Notes: a model not told the origin generated them from the sequence alone. Shown: positions 1 to 10,458, numbered from the stretch's first letter. The stretch is 64,000 nt of DNA from Pseudomonas putida (GCF_016406145.1 NZ_CP066306.1:4774001-4838000); one strand, 5' to 3'. Numbers and translations are program-made.

Positions 1-505
1 GCAGGGCCTTGCTCAGATACGCCTGCGCCTGGTCACGGTTGCCGAGTTCCAGGGCTGTCAGGCCAAGGTTCTCGTAGACGCGCGAACGTTCAGGATACAG
101 GGTATCGGCGCTGGCCAGGCGAAACATCTGCTCGGCTTCGGCGAAACGCTGCTGAGCATATAGGAAACTGCCGTAATTGTTGCGAATTCGCGTGTCACCG
201 GGGCTTGCCGACAACGCTTTCTTGAAGTGTTCCTCAGCCAGCGCAGCTTCACCTTCGGCCTGAAACACCAGGGCCAAGGCTGCGTGGGCATCGGCATCCT
301 TGGCATCGAGTACCAGTGCCTTGCCCAACGGAGCCTTGGCCTGCTCGGTCAAACCTTGTTGCAAATAGCCAAGCCCAAGCTGCACGTAAGCACGCCCCGC
401 CTCCACGCGCCCCTGATGAGTGGCAAGAGGGTCGCTCGCGCCACCCGACACGCAGCCGGCCAGCAGCGAAAGCGCAAGGATCGACAGCGCGGCGCGCAGG
501 CTCAT
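1..505 (-). CDS. pilW: Type IV pilus biogenesis/stability lipoprotein PilW (PilF), 3' end cut by window
   Basis: Outer-membrane lipoprotein that acts as pilotin for the PilQ secretin in type IV pilus assembly. The ATG is at 505 on the minus strand. The product opens with a short signal ending in the lipobox LLAGC (residues about 14-18), followed by TPR-type helical repeats with signatures such as A-x-A-x3-L-G-L. The reading frame stays open to base 1, so the C-terminus lies outside the window. It sits 13 bp after the rlmN stop in the same orientation, the usual rlmN-pilW order in pseudomonads. The family assignment rests on the lipobox plus TPRs plus this context. Confidence 0.88.
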   Translation of the reverse strand, partial: MSLRAALSILALSLLAGCVSGGASDPLATHQGRVEAGRAYVQLGLGYLQQGLTEQAKAPLGKALVLDAKDADAHAALALVFQAEGEAALAEEHFKKALSASPGDTRIRNNYGSFLYAQQRFAEAEQMFRLASADTLYPERSRVYENLGLTALELGNRDQAQAYLSKAL

Positions 506-518
506 GGCGGGCCCGGAC

Positions 519-1664
519 TCAGTGGCGCACGGCGCTGTCTTGCAGCTCGGCGTCGGCAGACAGCTGACGTACGGCGATATAGCGCTCGCTGCGGCGGGTA
601 CGGTCATTGACCTGGCCGACCAGCTGGCCACAGGCGGCATCGATGTCATCGCCACGGGTGGTACGGGTGGTGACGTTGAAACCACCGTGATGCAGCAAGT
701 CCTGGAAGCGGCGAATAGCGTTGTTGCTAGGGCGCTCGTAACCGGAATGCGGGAACGGGTTGAACGGGATCAGGTTGATCTTGCACGGTACATCGCGCAG
801 CAGTTCGATCATCTGCGCGGCATGCTCGGGCTGGTCGTTGACGTCCTTGAGCAGGGTGTACTCGACCGTCAGCACGCGCTTGCCACCCAAGGTGGCCATG
901 TAGCCCATGCACGACTCCAGCAACATCTTCAGCGGGTACTTCTTGTTGATCGGCACCAGCTGGTTGCGCAGTTCGTCATTCGGCGCATGCAGCGACAGGG
1001 CCAGGGACACGTCGATGTGCTTGGCCAGTTCGTCGATCATCGGTACCACACCGGAGGTGGACAAGGTGACGCGACGTTTGGAAATGCCATAGCCCAGATC
1101 ATCCATCATGATCTTCATGGCAGCGATGACATTGTCGAAATTCAGCAGAGGCTCGCCCATGCCCATCATGACCACGTTGGTAATCGCGCGGTCGATCTTG
1201 GCCGGGACGGTCCCGAAGGATTTGTTGGCAAGCCACACCTGGCCGATCACTTCGGCGGCGGTGAGGTTGCTGTTGAAGCCTTGCTTGCCGGTGGAGCAGA
1301 AACTGCAGTCCAGGGCGCAGCCGGCTTGCGACGAAACGCACAGAGTACCGCGATCGTCGGTTGGGATGTAGACGGTCTCGACGCAGCTGCCGGAGGCAAC
1401 GCGGATCACCCATTTGCGGGTGCCGTCTGCGGAAATGTCCTCACTGACCACTTCCGGTGGGCGAATTTCGGCAACAGCCTCGAGCTTTTCGCGCAAGGCC
1501 TTGCCGACGTTCGTCATGGCGGCGAAATCATCGACGCCAAAATGGTGAATCCATTTCATCACCTGGCCGGCACGGAAGCGCTTCTCCCCAATAGAGTCGA
1601 AGAATTGTTCCATTTCCGGCTGGGTCAGGCCCAACAGGTTGATTTTGCCAGTAGATGTCGTCAT
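519..1664 (-). CDS. rlmN: Dual-specificity 23S rRNA/tRNA adenine C2-methyltransferase RlmN
   Basis: Radical SAM enzyme that methylates C2 of A2503 in 23S rRNA and A37 of some tRNAs. The 381-residue product has the cluster-binding motif C116-x3-C120-x2-C123 (CALDCSFC) and a C-terminal Cys at 345 in the position of the methyl-carrying cysteine. The segment MGMGEPLLN, typical of RlmN/Cfr proteins, is also present. Length is normal for the family. It lies between ndk and pilW on the same strand and could be read through from ndk, with only 28 bp between them. Confidence 0.97.
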   Translation of the reverse strand: MTTSTGKINLLGLTQPEMEQFFDSIGEKRFRAGQVMKWIHHFGVDDFAAMTNVGKALREKLEAVAEIRPPEVVSEDISADGTRKWVIRVASGSCVETVYIPTDDRGTLCVSSQAGCALDCSFCSTGKQGFNSNLTAAEVIGQVWLANKSFGTVPAKIDRAITNVVMMGMGEPLLNFDNVIAAMKIMMDDLGYGISKRRVTLSTSGVVPMIDELAKHIDVSLALSLHAPNDELRNQLVPINKKYPLKMLLESCMGYMATLGGKRVLTVEYTLLKDVNDQPEHAAQMIELLRDVPCKINLIPFNPFPHSGYERPSNNAIRRFQDLLHHGGFNVTTRTTRGDDIDAACGQLVGQVNDRTRRSERYIAVRQLSADAELQDSAVRH

Positions 1665-1692
1665 GGATTCACCCTCACCCGTAAGCTTTCGC

Positions 1693-2118
1693 TTAGCGAG
1701 TGGTTACCTCGGTAGCAGCGAAGAAGTAAGCGATTTCGCGAGCAGCAGCAGCTTCGGAGTCCGAACCGTGAACGGCGTTGGCGTCGATCGACTCGGCGAA
1801 GTCAGCACGGATGGTGCCGGCAGCAGCTTCTTTAGGGTTGGTGGCGCCCATCAGCTCACGGTTCAGAGCGATGGCGTTTTCGCCTTCCAGAACCTGAACG
1901 ACAACCGGACCGGAAGTCATGAAGGCAACCAGGTCACCGAAGAAGCCGCGCTCGCTGTGCTCAGCGTAGAAACCTTCGGCTTCGGCTTTGGACAGTTGCT
2001 TGATTTTCGAAGCAACGATTTTCAGGCCGGCTTCTTCGAAGCGAGTGGTGATCTTGCCGATGACGTTTTTGGCAACTGCGTCAGGCTTGATGATCGAGAA
2101 AGTACGTTGAACAGCCAT
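1693..2118 (-). CDS. ndk: Nucleoside diphosphate kinase
   Basis: Transfers the gamma-phosphate of NTPs to NDPs through a phosphohistidine, balancing nucleotide pools. At 141 residues it has the standard size. The active-site His117 lies in the family signature N-A-V-H-G-S-D, and the early KPDAV motif (residues 11-15) is present. A strong ribosome site (CTGGAGTTTTCC) precedes the ATG. It follows the isc operon on the same strand but is separated from iscX by a hairpin terminator, so it probably has its own promoter. Confidence 0.98.
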   Translation of the reverse strand: MAVQRTFSIIKPDAVAKNVIGKITTRFEEAGLKIVASKIKQLSKAEAEGFYAEHSERGFFGDLVAFMTSGPVVVQVLEGENAIALNRELMGATNPKEAAAGTIRADFAESIDANAVHGSDSEAAAAREIAYFFAATEVTTR

Positions 2119-2143
2119 GGAAAACTCCAGAATATGAGTGTTG

Positions 2144-2176
2144 CGAAAAATTAAACCCGCGAATTATACGCGGGTT
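2144..2176 (-). terminator. Intrinsic terminator after iscX
   Basis: Perfect 8-bp inverted repeat AACCCGCG (2154-2161) / CGCGGGTT (2169-2176). On the minus strand it is followed by TTTAATTTTT. It lies between iscX and ndk and would end the isc transcript. Confidence 0.75.
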
Positions 2177-2192
2177 CCAGGGGATTGCCTAA
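2163..2192 (-). promoter_or_regulatory. Candidate ndk promoter inside the isc terminator loop
   Basis: On the minus strand the loop of the terminator contains a perfect -10 hexamer TATAAT (forward 2163-2168). A weak -35 candidate, TTAGGC, lies 18 bp upstream (2187-2192). It is about 45 bp upstream of the ndk ATG. The -10 match is exact; the -35 match is poor, so this is an inference. Confidence 0.4.
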
Positions 2193-2207
2193 CCTGCAGC
2201 GTCACGC

Positions 2208-2408
2208 TTAGTCGGCTTCGTCTATCCAGGCCGCCTGGATGGCCTCGAGCACTTTCTCACCGCCGCGTGACGGATCGTCGCTGAATTCCGGCAAGGCCAG
2301 CACCCAGCGATGCAGATCGACGAAATTCACATAACGAGGATCGACTTCCGGCTTGCTTTCTGCAAGCTGGATAGCGATCTCAAGTACATCAACCCATTTC
2401 AGACTCAT
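2208..2408 (-). CDS. iscX: Fe-S cluster assembly protein IscX
   Basis: Small acidic 66-residue protein that binds IscS and iron and tunes cysteine desulfurase activity. It opens MSLKWVDVLEIAIQLAE and contains DVDP-like and DLHRWV segments typical of IscX/YfhJ. It is the last gene of the isc operon, 10 bp after fdx. Family length and context agree. Confidence 0.95.
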   Translation of the reverse strand: MSLKWVDVLEIAIQLAESKPEVDPRYVNFVDLHRWVLALPEFSDDPSRGGEKVLEAIQAAWIDEAD

Positions 2409-2418
2409 TGAAAAATCC

Positions 2419-2760
2419 TCAGTGGGGCGCTTCGGCAGCGTGGTTGAGCGAGTATTTGGGGATCTCGATGGTCAGGTCCTGATCACCGACGATCACCTGG
2501 CAGCCGAGACGCGATTGCGCCTCCAGGCCCCAGGCCTTATCCAGCATGTCCTCTTCGAGTTCGTCCGCTTCTTCAAGCGAGTCGAAACCCTTGCGCACGA
2601 TGCAGTGGCAGGTGGTGCAGGCCTTCACGCCACCGCAGGCGCTTTCCATCTCGATGTGATGGTCGTGGGCAAGCTCCAGGATATTGGTCCCGGGCTCGAC
2701 CTCCACGCTCAGCCCCTCTGGGCAGAACTTCTCATGCGGCAGGAATGTCACCAGCGGCAT
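2419..2760 (-). CDS. fdx: ISC-type [2Fe-2S] ferredoxin
   Basis: Electron donor for Fe-S cluster assembly on IscU. The 113-residue product has the adrenodoxin-type ligand pattern C42-x5-C48-x2-C51 with the fourth ligand at C87. It is placed between hscA (3-bp gap) and iscX, as in other gammaproteobacterial isc operons. Confidence 0.97.
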   Translation of the reverse strand: MPLVTFLPHEKFCPEGLSVEVEPGTNILELAHDHHIEMESACGGVKACTTCHCIVRKGFDSLEEADELEEDMLDKAWGLEAQSRLGCQVIVGDQDLTIEIPKYSLNHAAEAPH

Positions 2761-2763
2761 CGG

Positions 2764-4626
2764 TTACTCCTCGATCTCATTCAGGTTGCGCCCGGCCAGT
2801 GCGGCTTTGACCGTCGAATCAAGGCGACGGGCGGCAAATGCATCGGTCACCTGCGACAGACGCTTGGTCTGTTGCTCGATGGCAGGGCCATCGGTGCCGG
2901 CCAGCAAATCACGTAGTTCTTGCATCTGGAATTCGATGGCTTCGCGCTCTTCAGTGCTGAGCAGTCGCTCGCCATCAGCATCCAGGGCACCCTGGACAGC
3001 TTCAAGCAGGCGCTCGCCGTCGACCTGGTGCTCACGAAGCTGACGCGCCTGCTTGTCGGAGCCTGCGTGCTCGAAGGAGTCCTTGAGCATGCGTGCGATC
3101 TCGCCGTCAGTCAGACCGTAGGACGGCTTGACCTGGATACTGGCTTCTACACCGGAACCCAGCTCACGGGCCGCGACGCTGAGCAAACCGTCGGCATCGA
3201 CCTGGAAGGTCACGCGGATTTTCGCGGCGCCGGCAACCATGGCCGGAATACCACGCAGCTCGAAACGCGCCAGCGAACGGCAGTCGCTGATCAGCTCGCG
3301 CTCACCCTGCAGAACGTGAATCATCATGGCCGACTGGCCATCTTTATACGTGGTGAACTCCTGCGCGCGGGCCACCGGAATGGTGGTGTTGCGCGGGATC
3401 ACCTTTTCCATCAACCCTCCCATGGTCTCAAGACCAAGGGACAGCGGAATGACGTCGAGCAGGAGCAGCTCACCGCCTTCGCGGCGGTTGCCGGCCAGGG
3501 TGTCAGCCTGAATGGCGGCGCCGATGGCCACCACCTGGTCGGGGTCGATCGAGGTCAGCGGGGTACGGCCGAACAGCGTACCTACTGCTTCACGCACACG
3601 CGGTACGCGGGTCGAACCACCCACCATGACCACCGCCCCCACTTCATCCAGCTCGACGCCACTGTCGCGCACGGCACGACGGCAGGCCTTGAGGCTACGG
3701 GCAATCAGAGGCTCGATCATGGCTTCGAAAGCGGCGCGGCTGAGCTCGCCCTGCCAGGCGCCATGGCTGACACTGACCACGTCGGTGTCGGTCAGGGCTT
3801 CCTTGGCGGCGCAGGCGGCCTGGAGCAGCTGGCGCTGGGTAGCAGGATCGAGGTCGGCGGACAGGCCGGCCTGCTCTATGATCCAGCTGGCAATGGCGTG
3901 ATCGAAGTCATCGCCCCCCAGGGCGGTGTCACCACCAGTGGCGAGTACCTCGAACACGCCTGCAGTCAGGCGCAGGATAGAAATATCGAACGTACCGCCG
4001 CCCAGGTCATAGATGGCCACCAGGCCTTCGGCATTCTGATCCAGGCCATAGGCCACTGCAGCAGCGGTCGGCTCATTGAGCAGGCGCAGTACATTCAGGC
4101 CAGCCAGTTTGGCTGCGTCCTTGGTCGCCTGACGCTGGGCATCGTCGAAATAAGCCGGCACGGTGATCACCGCACCCACCAGCTCGCCACCCAAGGTCGC
4201 TTCGGCGCGCTCGCGCAGCACCTTGAGGATATCAGCGGACACTTCCACCGGGCTCTTCGGCCCTTGGACAGTGTCGATGAACGGCATGTGCGACTCGCCG
4301 CCAATGAAGCGATACGGCAGCTGTTCACCCAGTTGCTTGACGTCGGCCAGGCCACGTCCCATCAGGCGCTTGACCGACAGCACGGTGTTCAGCGGGTCGC
4401 TGGCGGCAGCTTCACGCGCTGCCAGGCCGACCTCATTGTGGCCAGCCAGATAGCGCACCGCGGAGGGCAGAATGACGTTGCCCTGCGCATCGGGCAGGGG
4501 TTCACTGCGACCGCTGCGCAGGGCAGCGACCAGAGAATTGGTAGTACCCAGGTCAATGCCCACCGCCAGGCGACGCTGGTGCGGCTGGGGGGTTTGACCG
4601 GGTTCGGCGATCTGCAGTAGGGCCAT
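2764..4626 (-). CDS. hscA: Fe-S cluster chaperone HscA (Hsp70 type)
   Basis: Specialised Hsp70 that releases nascent clusters from IscU with its J-partner HscB. The 620-residue product has the actin-fold phosphate motif GIDLGTTNS near residue 24, the second motif [10 protein letters not shown] near residue 205, the adenosine motif VGGSTRVP, and a C-terminal substrate-binding domain. The N-terminal extension of about 20 residues is normal for HscA. It lies between hscB and fdx in the operon; the 42-bp gap to hscB is the longest in this half of the cluster apart from iscU-iscA and iscS-iscU. Confidence 0.98.
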   Translation of the reverse strand: MALLQIAEPGQTPQPHQRRLAVGIDLGTTNSLVAALRSGRSEPLPDAQGNVILPSAVRYLAGHNEVGLAAREAAASDPLNTVLSVKRLMGRGLADVKQLGEQLPYRFIGGESHMPFIDTVQGPKSPVEVSADILKVLRERAEATLGGELVGAVITVPAYFDDAQRQATKDAAKLAGLNVLRLLNEPTAAAVAYGLDQNAEGLVAIYDLGGGTFDISILRLTAGVFEVLATGGDTALGGDDFDHAIASWIIEQAGLSADLDPATQRQLLQAACAAKEALTDTDVVSVSHGAWQGELSRAAFEAMIEPLIARSLKACRRAVRDSGVELDEVGAVVMVGGSTRVPRVREAVGTLFGRTPLTSIDPDQVVAIGAAIQADTLAGNRREGGELLLLDVIPLSLGLETMGGLMEKVIPRNTTIPVARAQEFTTYKDGQSAMMIHVLQGERELISDCRSLARFELRGIPAMVAGAAKIRVTFQVDADGLLSVAARELGSGVEASIQVKPSYGLTDGEIARMLKDSFEHAGSDKQARQLREHQVDGERLLEAVQGALDADGERLLSTEEREAIEFQMQELRDLLAGTDGPAIEQQTKRLSQVTDAFAARRLDSTVKAALAGRNLNEIEE

Positions 4627-4668
4627 GCTTATCTGAATACCTTAGGCGTCATCACGGGCAACGCCGGG

Positions 4669-5190
4669 TTAATCGTCGAGGCGCTCTTCTAGTTGGCGCA
4701 CTTCCTGGGCGAGCTTGTCGAGGAACTGCATGCGGCGCATCAGGCGCTCGGCCTTGTCGCGCTCGGCAGGCACATCCCAGCAGGCGGCAAAATCCTCGTT
4801 GAGCTGTTCCTGAGCAGCCTTCAGGCGCTTCTTGAACACGGCGACACCGTCGAGGTCGGCTTCGTCCTGCAGCTCTTCGAGTTCCTCGCGCCACTGCATC
4901 TGCTGCAGCAGGAAGTCAGGGTCGTGGACCGTGACTTCCTGAGGCACCTCGTGGCCACCGATGGCCAGCAAATAGCGGGCACGGCGCGGGGCACTGCGCA
5001 GGGTCTGATAGGCGTCATTGAGGGCGGCGGATTTTTCCAGCGCTACCCGCTGCTCACGCTCGGAAGCGTCGGCGAAGCGGTCAGGATGAACCTCGCGGGC
5101 CAGCTCGCGATAGCGAGTGGCCAGCTTGTCGAGGTCCAACCGGAAGCACGGCTGGAGGTCGAACAGAGCGAAATGACAAGGAGTACCCAC
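4669..5190 (-). CDS. hscB: Co-chaperone HscB (J-domain protein)
   Basis: J-type co-chaperone that delivers IscU to HscA. I place the start at a GTG (5188-5190) 8 bp after the iscA stop with a TGAGG ribosome site; a longer ATG frame would run into iscA. The resulting 173-residue protein begins [10 protein letters not shown] as in other Pseudomonas HscB. It has the HPD motif at 35-37 and a C-terminal three-helix IscU-binding region. Confidence 0.96.
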   Translation of the reverse strand: MGTPCHFALFDLQPCFRLDLDKLATRYRELAREVHPDRFADASEREQRVALEKSAALNDAYQTLRSAPRRARYLLAIGGHEVPQEVTVHDPDFLLQQMQWREELEELQDEADLDGVAVFKKRLKAAQEQLNEDFAACWDVPAERDKAERLMRRMQFLDKLAQEVRQLEERLDD

Positions 5191-5198
5191 AGCAAGCC

Positions 5199-5522
5199 TC
5201 AGACGTTGAAGCTTTCGCCGCAGCCACACTCACCGCGTACGTTGGGGTTGTTGAACTTGAAGCCTTCGTTCAACCCTTCCTTGACGAAGTCCAGCTCAGT
5301 GCCGTCAAGGTAAACCAGGCTCTTGGGATCGATGATCACCTTGACGCCATGGTTCTCGAACACGGTGTCCTCGTCCGCCAGCTCATCGACGAACTCCAGC
5401 ACGTAGGCCAGGCCCGAGCAACCGGTGGTGCGCACGCCCAGGCGGATGCCCTCGCCCTTGCCGCGCCCTTCGAGGGAACGCCGCACGTGGTTGGCGGCGG
5501 CTTCTGTCATGCTGATAGCCAT
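5199..5522 (-). CDS. iscA: A-type Fe-S carrier protein IscA
   Basis: A-type scaffold/iron donor for cluster delivery. The 107-residue product has the three conserved cysteines of the family: one in TTGCSGL (residue about 34) and the C-terminal pair in GECGCGESF. It sits between iscU and hscB. Confidence 0.97.
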   Translation of the reverse strand: MAISMTEAAANHVRRSLEGRGKGEGIRLGVRTTGCSGLAYVLEFVDELADEDTVFENHGVKVIIDPKSLVYLDGTELDFVKEGLNEGFKFNNPNVRGECGCGESFNV

Positions 5523-5564
5523 CGGTACTTTTTCCTCAACGTCGGATACTTCGCAACAGGCGAC

Positions 5565-5951
5565 TTAGATCAAGCCTTTCTTCTGCTTGTAATCGCGAAC
5601 GGCTGCCTTGATGGCATCCTCGGCGAGTACCGAGCAGTGGATCTTGACCGGCGGCAACGCCAGTTCTTCCGCCAGCTGGGTGTTCTTGATGGTTTCAGCT
5701 TCGTCCAGGGTCTTGCCCTTCATCCACTCGGTGGCGAGGGAGCTGGAAGCGATGGCCGAACCGCAGCCGTAAGTCTTGAACTTGGCATCTTCGATGATGC
5801 CTTGCTCATTGACCTTGATCTGCAGACGCATCACGTCACCGCACGCTGGGGCGCCGACCATGCCGGTACCGACATCCGGGTCCTCGGCATTCATCTTGCC
5901 GACGTTACGTGGGTTTTCGTAGTGGTCGATGACCTTTTCACTGTATGCCAT
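5565..5951 (-). CDS. iscU: Fe-S cluster scaffold IscU
   Basis: Scaffold on which the [2Fe-2S] cluster is built from IscS-derived sulfur. The 128-residue product contains the three ligand cysteines in APACGDVM, YGCGSAIA and KIHCSVLA, plus the HscA-recognition LPPVK segment just before the last cysteine. It lies directly downstream of iscS. Confidence 0.98.
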   Translation of the reverse strand: MAYSEKVIDHYENPRNVGKMNAEDPDVGTGMVGAPACGDVMRLQIKVNEQGIIEDAKFKTYGCGSAIASSSLATEWMKGKTLDEAETIKNTQLAEELALPPVKIHCSVLAEDAIKAAVRDYKQKKGLI

Positions 5952-5997
5952 GGTGCAATTCCTTCCTCATCAGGGAGCCGCTCTTGCCGGCGACTGC

Positions 5998-7212
5998 TTA
6001 GTGGGCGGCCCACTCGATCTTGGAGATGTCAACGCCGTCTTTGTACATGTCCCACAGCGGCGACAGCTCACGCAGTTTGTTTACAGCCTCGCAGACTTTC
6101 TGCGCGGCGTAGTCGACTTCTTCTTCGGTGGTGAAGCGGCCGAAGGAGAAGCGGATCGAGCTGTGCGCCAGCTCGTCGTTACGGCCCAGAGCGCGCAGTA
6201 CATACGACGGCTCGAGCGAAGCGGAGGTGCAGGCCGAACCGGACGATACCGCGATGTCCTTGAGCGACATCAGCAGCGACTCGCCTTCGACATAGTTGAA
6301 GCTCAGGTTCAGGTTGTGCGGTACGCGGGCAGTCTGGCTACCGTTGACATAAAGCTCTTCGAGGTCCGAGACCTGCTTGAAGAAGCGGTCGCTCAGGGCC
6401 TTGATGCGCTGGTTTTCAGCAGCCATTTCCTGCTTGGCAATGGCGAACGCTTCGCCCATGCCGACGATCTGGTGGGTCGGCAAGGTGCCCGACCGCATGC
6501 CGCGCTCATGGCCACCGCCGTGGATGATCGCCTCCAGACGCACGCGAGGCTTGCGGCTGACATACAGCGCGCCAATACCTTTCGGGCCGTAGGCCTTGTG
6601 CGCAGAGAACGACATCAGGTCGACTTTCAGCTTCTGCAGGTCGATTTCCACCTTGCCGGCCGACTGGGCGGCGTCAACGTGGAACAACACGCCGCGCGAA
6701 CGGGTCAGTTCACCGATGGCGGCAATGTCGTTGATCGAGCCGACTTCGTTGTTGACGTGCATCAGCGAGACCAGAATGGTGTCGTCACGCAGCACCGCCT
6801 CGACCTGCGCCGGGGTGACGATGCCGTCTTCGCCTGGCTCAAGGTAAGTGACTTCGAAGCCTTCGCGCTCGAGCTGGCGAGCGGTATCCAGGACCGCCTT
6901 GTGCTCGATCTTGGAGGTGATGATGTGCTTGCCTTTGGACTGATAGAAGTGCGCCACGCCTTTGATGGCGAGGTTGTCGGACTCGGTAGCACCGCTGGTC
7001 CAGACGATCTCGCGCGGGTCGGCGTTGATCAGCTCGGCAACCTGGCGACGGCCGTTTTCGACCGCTTCCTCTGCTTTCCAGCCAAACACGTGGGAGCGCG
7101 AAGCCGGGTTACCGAAGTTACCGTCGACCAGCAGGCAGTCGGCCATCTTCTGGGCGACACGGGGATCGACCGGCGTGGTCGCGGAGTAATCGAGGTAGAT
7201 CGGCAACTTCAT
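5998..7212 (-). CDS. iscS: Cysteine desulfurase IscS
   Basis: PLP enzyme that removes sulfur from cysteine as a persulfide for Fe-S clusters, tRNA thiolation and other pathways. The 404-residue length equals that of E. coli IscS. The PLP lysine is K206 in SFSAHK, and the catalytic loop cysteine is in [14 protein letters not shown] near residue 328. It is downstream of iscR and upstream of iscU. Confidence 0.98.
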   Translation of the reverse strand: MKLPIYLDYSATTPVDPRVAQKMADCLLVDGNFGNPASRSHVFGWKAEEAVENGRRQVAELINADPREIVWTSGATESDNLAIKGVAHFYQSKGKHIITSKIEHKAVLDTARQLEREGFEVTYLEPGEDGIVTPAQVEAVLRDDTILVSLMHVNNEVGSINDIAAIGELTRSRGVLFHVDAAQSAGKVEIDLQKLKVDLMSFSAHKAYGPKGIGALYVSRKPRVRLEAIIHGGGHERGMRSGTLPTHQIVGMGEAFAIAKQEMAAENQRIKALSDRFFKQVSDLEELYVNGSQTARVPHNLNLSFNYVEGESLLMSLKDIAVSSGSACTSASLEPSYVLRALGRNDELAHSSIRFSFGRFTTEEEVDYAAQKVCEAVNKLRELSPLWDMYKDGVDISKIEWAAH

Positions 7213-7264
7213 TGAGTATCTCCTATCAGGCGGTGGCGTCGCTCGTCGTCACTGTTAATAAAGG

Positions 7265-7756
7265 TCAGTCGACGGCGGACGTCTCAATCTTGTCCAGCTG
7301 GGCAGAACGGCCTGCGACACGACGCAGGTCCTGGCGCTGGGCGACTTCCTGCACCTCACGGCGCATGACGAGGTCGGCCAGGCTGATGCCGCTGAGGAAT
7401 TCGTGGATCTGCTGGCTGAGGTCGCACCACAAGTGGTGGGTCAGGCAGGTGTCACCGGCATGGCAATCCCCAAGGCCCTGGCAACGGGTGGCATCGACCG
7501 ATTCGTTGACCGCGTCGATGACTTGGGCCACCTGGATGGTTTCCATGCCACGGGACAGCTGGTAACCACCGCCCGGGCCGCGCACGCTGGATACCAGGCT
7601 GCTGCGGCGCAGCTTGGCGAACAGCTGCTCCAGATAAGAGAGGGAAATGCCCTGGCGCTCGGAAATGTCGGCCAAAGACACAGGCCCATGCTGCGCGTGC
7701 AACGCCAGATCAAGCATGGCTGTCACGGCGTATCGGCCTTTGGTAGTCAGTCGCAT
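7265..7756 (-). CDS. iscR: Fe-S dependent transcriptional regulator IscR
   Basis: Rrf2-family repressor that senses cluster supply and controls the isc operon. The 163-residue product starts [19 protein letters not shown], with the winged-helix domain followed by the cluster-ligand region containing three Cys (C92, C98, C104 by alignment; seen as [14 protein letters not shown]) and a nearby His. It is the first gene of the operon, with an autoregulatory promoter upstream. Confidence 0.98.
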   Translation of the reverse strand: MRLTTKGRYAVTAMLDLALHAQHGPVSLADISERQGISLSYLEQLFAKLRRSSLVSSVRGPGGGYQLSRGMETIQVAQVIDAVNESVDATRCQGLGDCHAGDTCLTHHLWCDLSQQIHEFLSGISLADLVMRREVQEVAQRQDLRRVAGRSAQLDKIETSAVD

Positions 7757-7793
7757 GGCTAATGGATACCACGGGAGTTACAGGATGTGAGCG

Positions 7794-7850
7794 AGTATGC
7801 GATTCCCGAGCATTTAAGTCAACTATTAGACCTACTGCTTTAGTCGGGTT
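7794..7850 (-). promoter_or_regulatory. isc operon promoter with IscR-like boxes
   Basis: On the minus strand: -35 TTGACT (forward 7817-7822), 17-bp spacer, -10 CATACT (forward 7794-7799), about 40 bp upstream of the iscR ATG. Two stretches resemble the type 1 IscR site: ACCCGACTAAAGCAGTAGGT (about 7830-7849) and a second one overlapping the -35 (about 7801-7824). Cluster-loaded IscR bound here would block polymerase. The promoter is a good match; assignment of the boxes is by similarity to the known consensus. Confidence 0.7.
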
Positions 7851-7935
7851 TGCATCTGGGAATGGGGCGCGATTGTAGCAGTAAAGGGGCGCGAGCACAC
7901 GCCCCATATGTCAGTATGACTTCACTGGGGCGCGA

Positions 7936-8721
7936 TCAATGCGACCGAGCGTCGCGCGGGACCGCTGCCGCAGTCTCGCTGAAGTCATCTTCGGGCAGGG
8001 CCGGCAGCTCCTTGGCGCAGTAGTCACTGCCCATTTTGGTCAATGCGCCGCACATGCCCTCCAGGCGCTCGTCGACAGCCTGCAGGTGGTCGAGCATCTG
8101 GCCGATGGCACGCGCCACCGGGTCAGGCATGTCGCCACTGACGCCGTAGGCATCGAAGCCGATCTTTTCGGCCATGGCCTTGCGCCTAGCCTCGACTTCG
8201 CTGTCTTCGCTCTTGACGATGATCCGCCCCGGAATGCCGACCGCCGTGGCACCTGCCGGCACCGCCTTGGTCACCACTGCATTGGAACCGATCTTGGCCC
8301 CGGCGCCTACGGTGAACGGGCCGAGCACTTTGGCCCCCGCCCCCACCACTACGCCGTTTTCCAGGGTCGGGTGGCGCTTGCCTTTGTTCCAGCTGGTGCC
8401 ACCCAGGGTCACGCCCTGGTAAAGAGTGACGTCGTCGCCGATCTCTGCGGTTTCGCCGATCACGATACCCATGCCGTGATCGATGAAAAAGCGCCGCCCG
8501 ATGGTTGCGCCGGGATGGATCTCGATGCCAGTCATCCAGCGGCCAAAGTTCGACACCAGGCGAGCCAGCCATTTGAAATCGCGCTTCCACAAGGCATTGC
8601 CCAGGCGATGCAACCAGATGGCATGCATGCCCGGGTAGCAGGTCAGCACCTCGAAGGCATTGCGTGCCGCCGGATCCCGATGGAAAACGCTCTGGATATC
8701 TTCACGCAGACGTTCGAACAT
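7936..8721 (-). CDS. cysE: Serine O-acetyltransferase
   Basis: Makes O-acetylserine from serine and acetyl-CoA, the committed step to cysteine. The 261-residue product has the N-terminal SATase helical region and a left-handed beta-helix of hexapeptide repeats ([16 protein letters not shown] onwards), with the active-site segment [10 protein letters not shown]. It is placed between trmJ (3-bp gap, co-transcribed) and iscR. Supplying the IscS substrate next to isc is a sensible grouping. Confidence 0.96.
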   Translation of the reverse strand: MFERLREDIQSVFHRDPAARNAFEVLTCYPGMHAIWLHRLGNALWKRDFKWLARLVSNFGRWMTGIEIHPGATIGRRFFIDHGMGIVIGETAEIGDDVTLYQGVTLGGTSWNKGKRHPTLENGVVVGAGAKVLGPFTVGAGAKIGSNAVVTKAVPAGATAVGIPGRIIVKSEDSEVEARRKAMAEKIGFDAYGVSGDMPDPVARAIGQMLDHLQAVDERLEGMCGALTKMGSDYCAKELPALPEDDFSETAAAVPRDARSH

Positions 8722-8724
8722 CTG

Positions 8725-9480
8725 TCAGTCCTTCCTTTTATGCGGCTCGCCCCGTGCGACCTTCTGGGTCTCGGTGAGGATACCGCGCAAAATGCTCATT
8801 TCCGGACGTTCCACCGAGCTGCGCCCGTACAGCCGGCGCAGGCGCGCCATCAGGTGCTTGGGCTTTTCGGGGTCAAGGAAGCCGATGTCCACCAGGGTTT
8901 TTTCCAGGTGCTCATAGAACAGCTCCATTTCGTCCATGGTCGCCAGCTCGCTGGCGTCGGCCTTTTCGACTTTCTGCGCCGTGCCTTCAGCCGCCAGCCA
9001 GGCCATGCGCACCTCATAGGCGAGCACCTGGACCGCAGCGGCCAGGTTCAGCGAGCTGAAGTCGGGGTTCGAGGGAATGTGCACGTGGAAGTGACATCGC
9101 TGCAGTTCTTCGTTGGTCAGGCCGGCGTGCTCACGCCCGAACACCAAGGCGATCTCCTCACCGCCGACGGCATGCTCCACGGCCTTGGCCCCGCATTCAC
9201 GGGGGTCGATCAACGGCCAGGGAATACTGCGCTCACGGGCGCTGGTGCCCATGACCAGGCTGCAGCCGACCAGCGCCTGCTCAAGGCTGTCGACCACCTG
9301 GGCACCGGCCAGTACATCGTCGGCACCGGAGGCACGCGCACTGGCGTCTGCGGCGGGAAATTCTTTTGGCTGCACCAGCACCAGACGCGTCAAGCCCATG
9401 TTTTTCATGGCACGCGCAGCGCCGCCGATGTTGCCGGGGTGGCTGGTATTGACCAGAACAACACGAATATTTTGCAGCAA
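8725..9480 (-). CDS. trmJ: tRNA (cytidine/uridine-32-2'-O)-methyltransferase TrmJ
   Basis: SPOUT methyltransferase acting on the ribose of position 32 in the tRNA anticodon loop. The 251-residue product begins with MLQNIRVVLVNTSHPGNIG, with the family N-x-G-x2-A-R motif (NIGGAARAM) and the knot region LVFGREHAGLTNEEL. It is co-directional with cysE; suhB is divergent. Confidence 0.95.
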   Translation of the reverse strand: MLQNIRVVLVNTSHPGNIGGAARAMKNMGLTRLVLVQPKEFPAADASARASGADDVLAGAQVVDSLEQALVGCSLVMGTSARERSIPWPLIDPRECGAKAVEHAVGGEEIALVFGREHAGLTNEELQRCHFHVHIPSNPDFSSLNLAAAVQVLAYEVRMAWLAAEGTAQKVEKADASELATMDEMELFYEHLEKTLVDIGFLDPEKPKHLMARLRRLYGRSSVERPEMSILRGILTETQKVARGEPHKRKD

Positions 9481-9630
9481 GGTGTTGTGCTCACAGATGC
9501 GGGTTTTAGGGGTTCGATCTTACAGAACCGACCAGCGTAACGCCATGAAAGCAAATGTGACACTTCTGCCGCCAAACTTTTCTGCTAGAATGTTCGGCTT
9601 TCTTCTTTAACATCTCCAGGTGACCCGCCC

Positions 9631-10449
9631 ATGCAGCCTATGCTGAATATCGCCCTGCGCGCCGCTCGCAGCGCCAGTGAACTGATTTTCCGCTCCATCG
9701 AACGCCTGGATAGCATCAAGGTGGACGAGAAAGAGGCTAAGGACTACGTTTCCGAGGTTGATCGCGCCGCCGAGCAGAAGATCGTCGACGCACTGCGCAA
9801 GGCCTACCCGAACCACTCCATTCAGGGTGAAGAGACGGGCATGCACGCGGGCACCGGCGAAGAAGGCAAGGACTACCTGTGGATCATCGACCCACTGGAC
9901 GGTACCACCAACTTCCTGCGTGGCATCCCGCACTTCGCCGTCAGCATTGCCTGCAAATACCGTGGCCGCATTGAACACGCCGTCGTTCTCGACCCGGTAC
10001 GCCAGGAAGAATTCACCGCCAGCCGTGGCCGTGGCGCCCAGCTCAATGGCCGTCGCCTGCGCGTCAGCTCGCGCACCAGCCTGGACGGCGCCCTGCTGGG
10101 CACCGGCTTCCCGTTCCGTGACAGCCAGATGGCCGACCTGGACAACTACCTGGGCATGTTCCGCGCTCTGACTGGCCAGACTGCCGGCATCCGCCGCGCT
10201 GGTTCCGCCAGCCTGGACCTGGCCTACGTGGCCGCCGGCCGCTTCGACGCCTTCTGGGAGTCGGGCCTGTCCGAATGGGACATGGCAGCGGGCGTGCTGC
10301 TGATCCAGGAAGCGGGCGGCCTGGTGAGCGACTTCAACGGTGGCCACGATTTCCTCGACAAAGGTCACATCGTTGCCGGCAACATCAAGTGCTTCAAGGC
10401 CGTGCTGACCGCTATCCAGCCGCACCTGCCAGAGCACATGAAGCGCTAA
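9631..10449 (+). CDS. suhB: Inositol-1-monophosphatase family protein SuhB
   Basis: Mg-dependent phosphatase of the IMPase fold; SuhB also takes part in rRNA transcription antitermination with Nus factors. The 272-residue product has the metal-binding motifs GEE (IQGEETG), DPLDGTTNF and the C-terminal WDMAAGVLL. It is divergent from trmJ and is followed directly by a strong terminator. Confidence 0.96.
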   Translation: MQPMLNIALRAARSASELIFRSIERLDSIKVDEKEAKDYVSEVDRAAEQKIVDALRKAYPNHSIQGEETGMHAGTGEEGKDYLWIIDPLDGTTNFLRGIPHFAVSIACKYRGRIEHAVVLDPVRQEEFTASRGRGAQLNGRRLRVSSRTSLDGALLGTGFPFRDSQMADLDNYLGMFRALTGQTAGIRRAGSASLDLAYVAAGRFDAFWESGLSEWDMAAGVLLIQEAGGLVSDFNGGHDFLDKGHIVAGNIKCFKAVLTAIQPHLPEHMKR

Positions 10450-10458
10450 GCGCAGTTT

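Noticed and set aside
420..1715. Long plus-strand ORF opposite rlmN
   Set aside because: Mirror frame of rlmN, whose radical SAM motifs and family length make it the real gene.
2920..4620. Long plus-strand ORF opposite hscA
   Set aside because: Antisense frame in GC-rich DNA; no domain, and hscA is certain.
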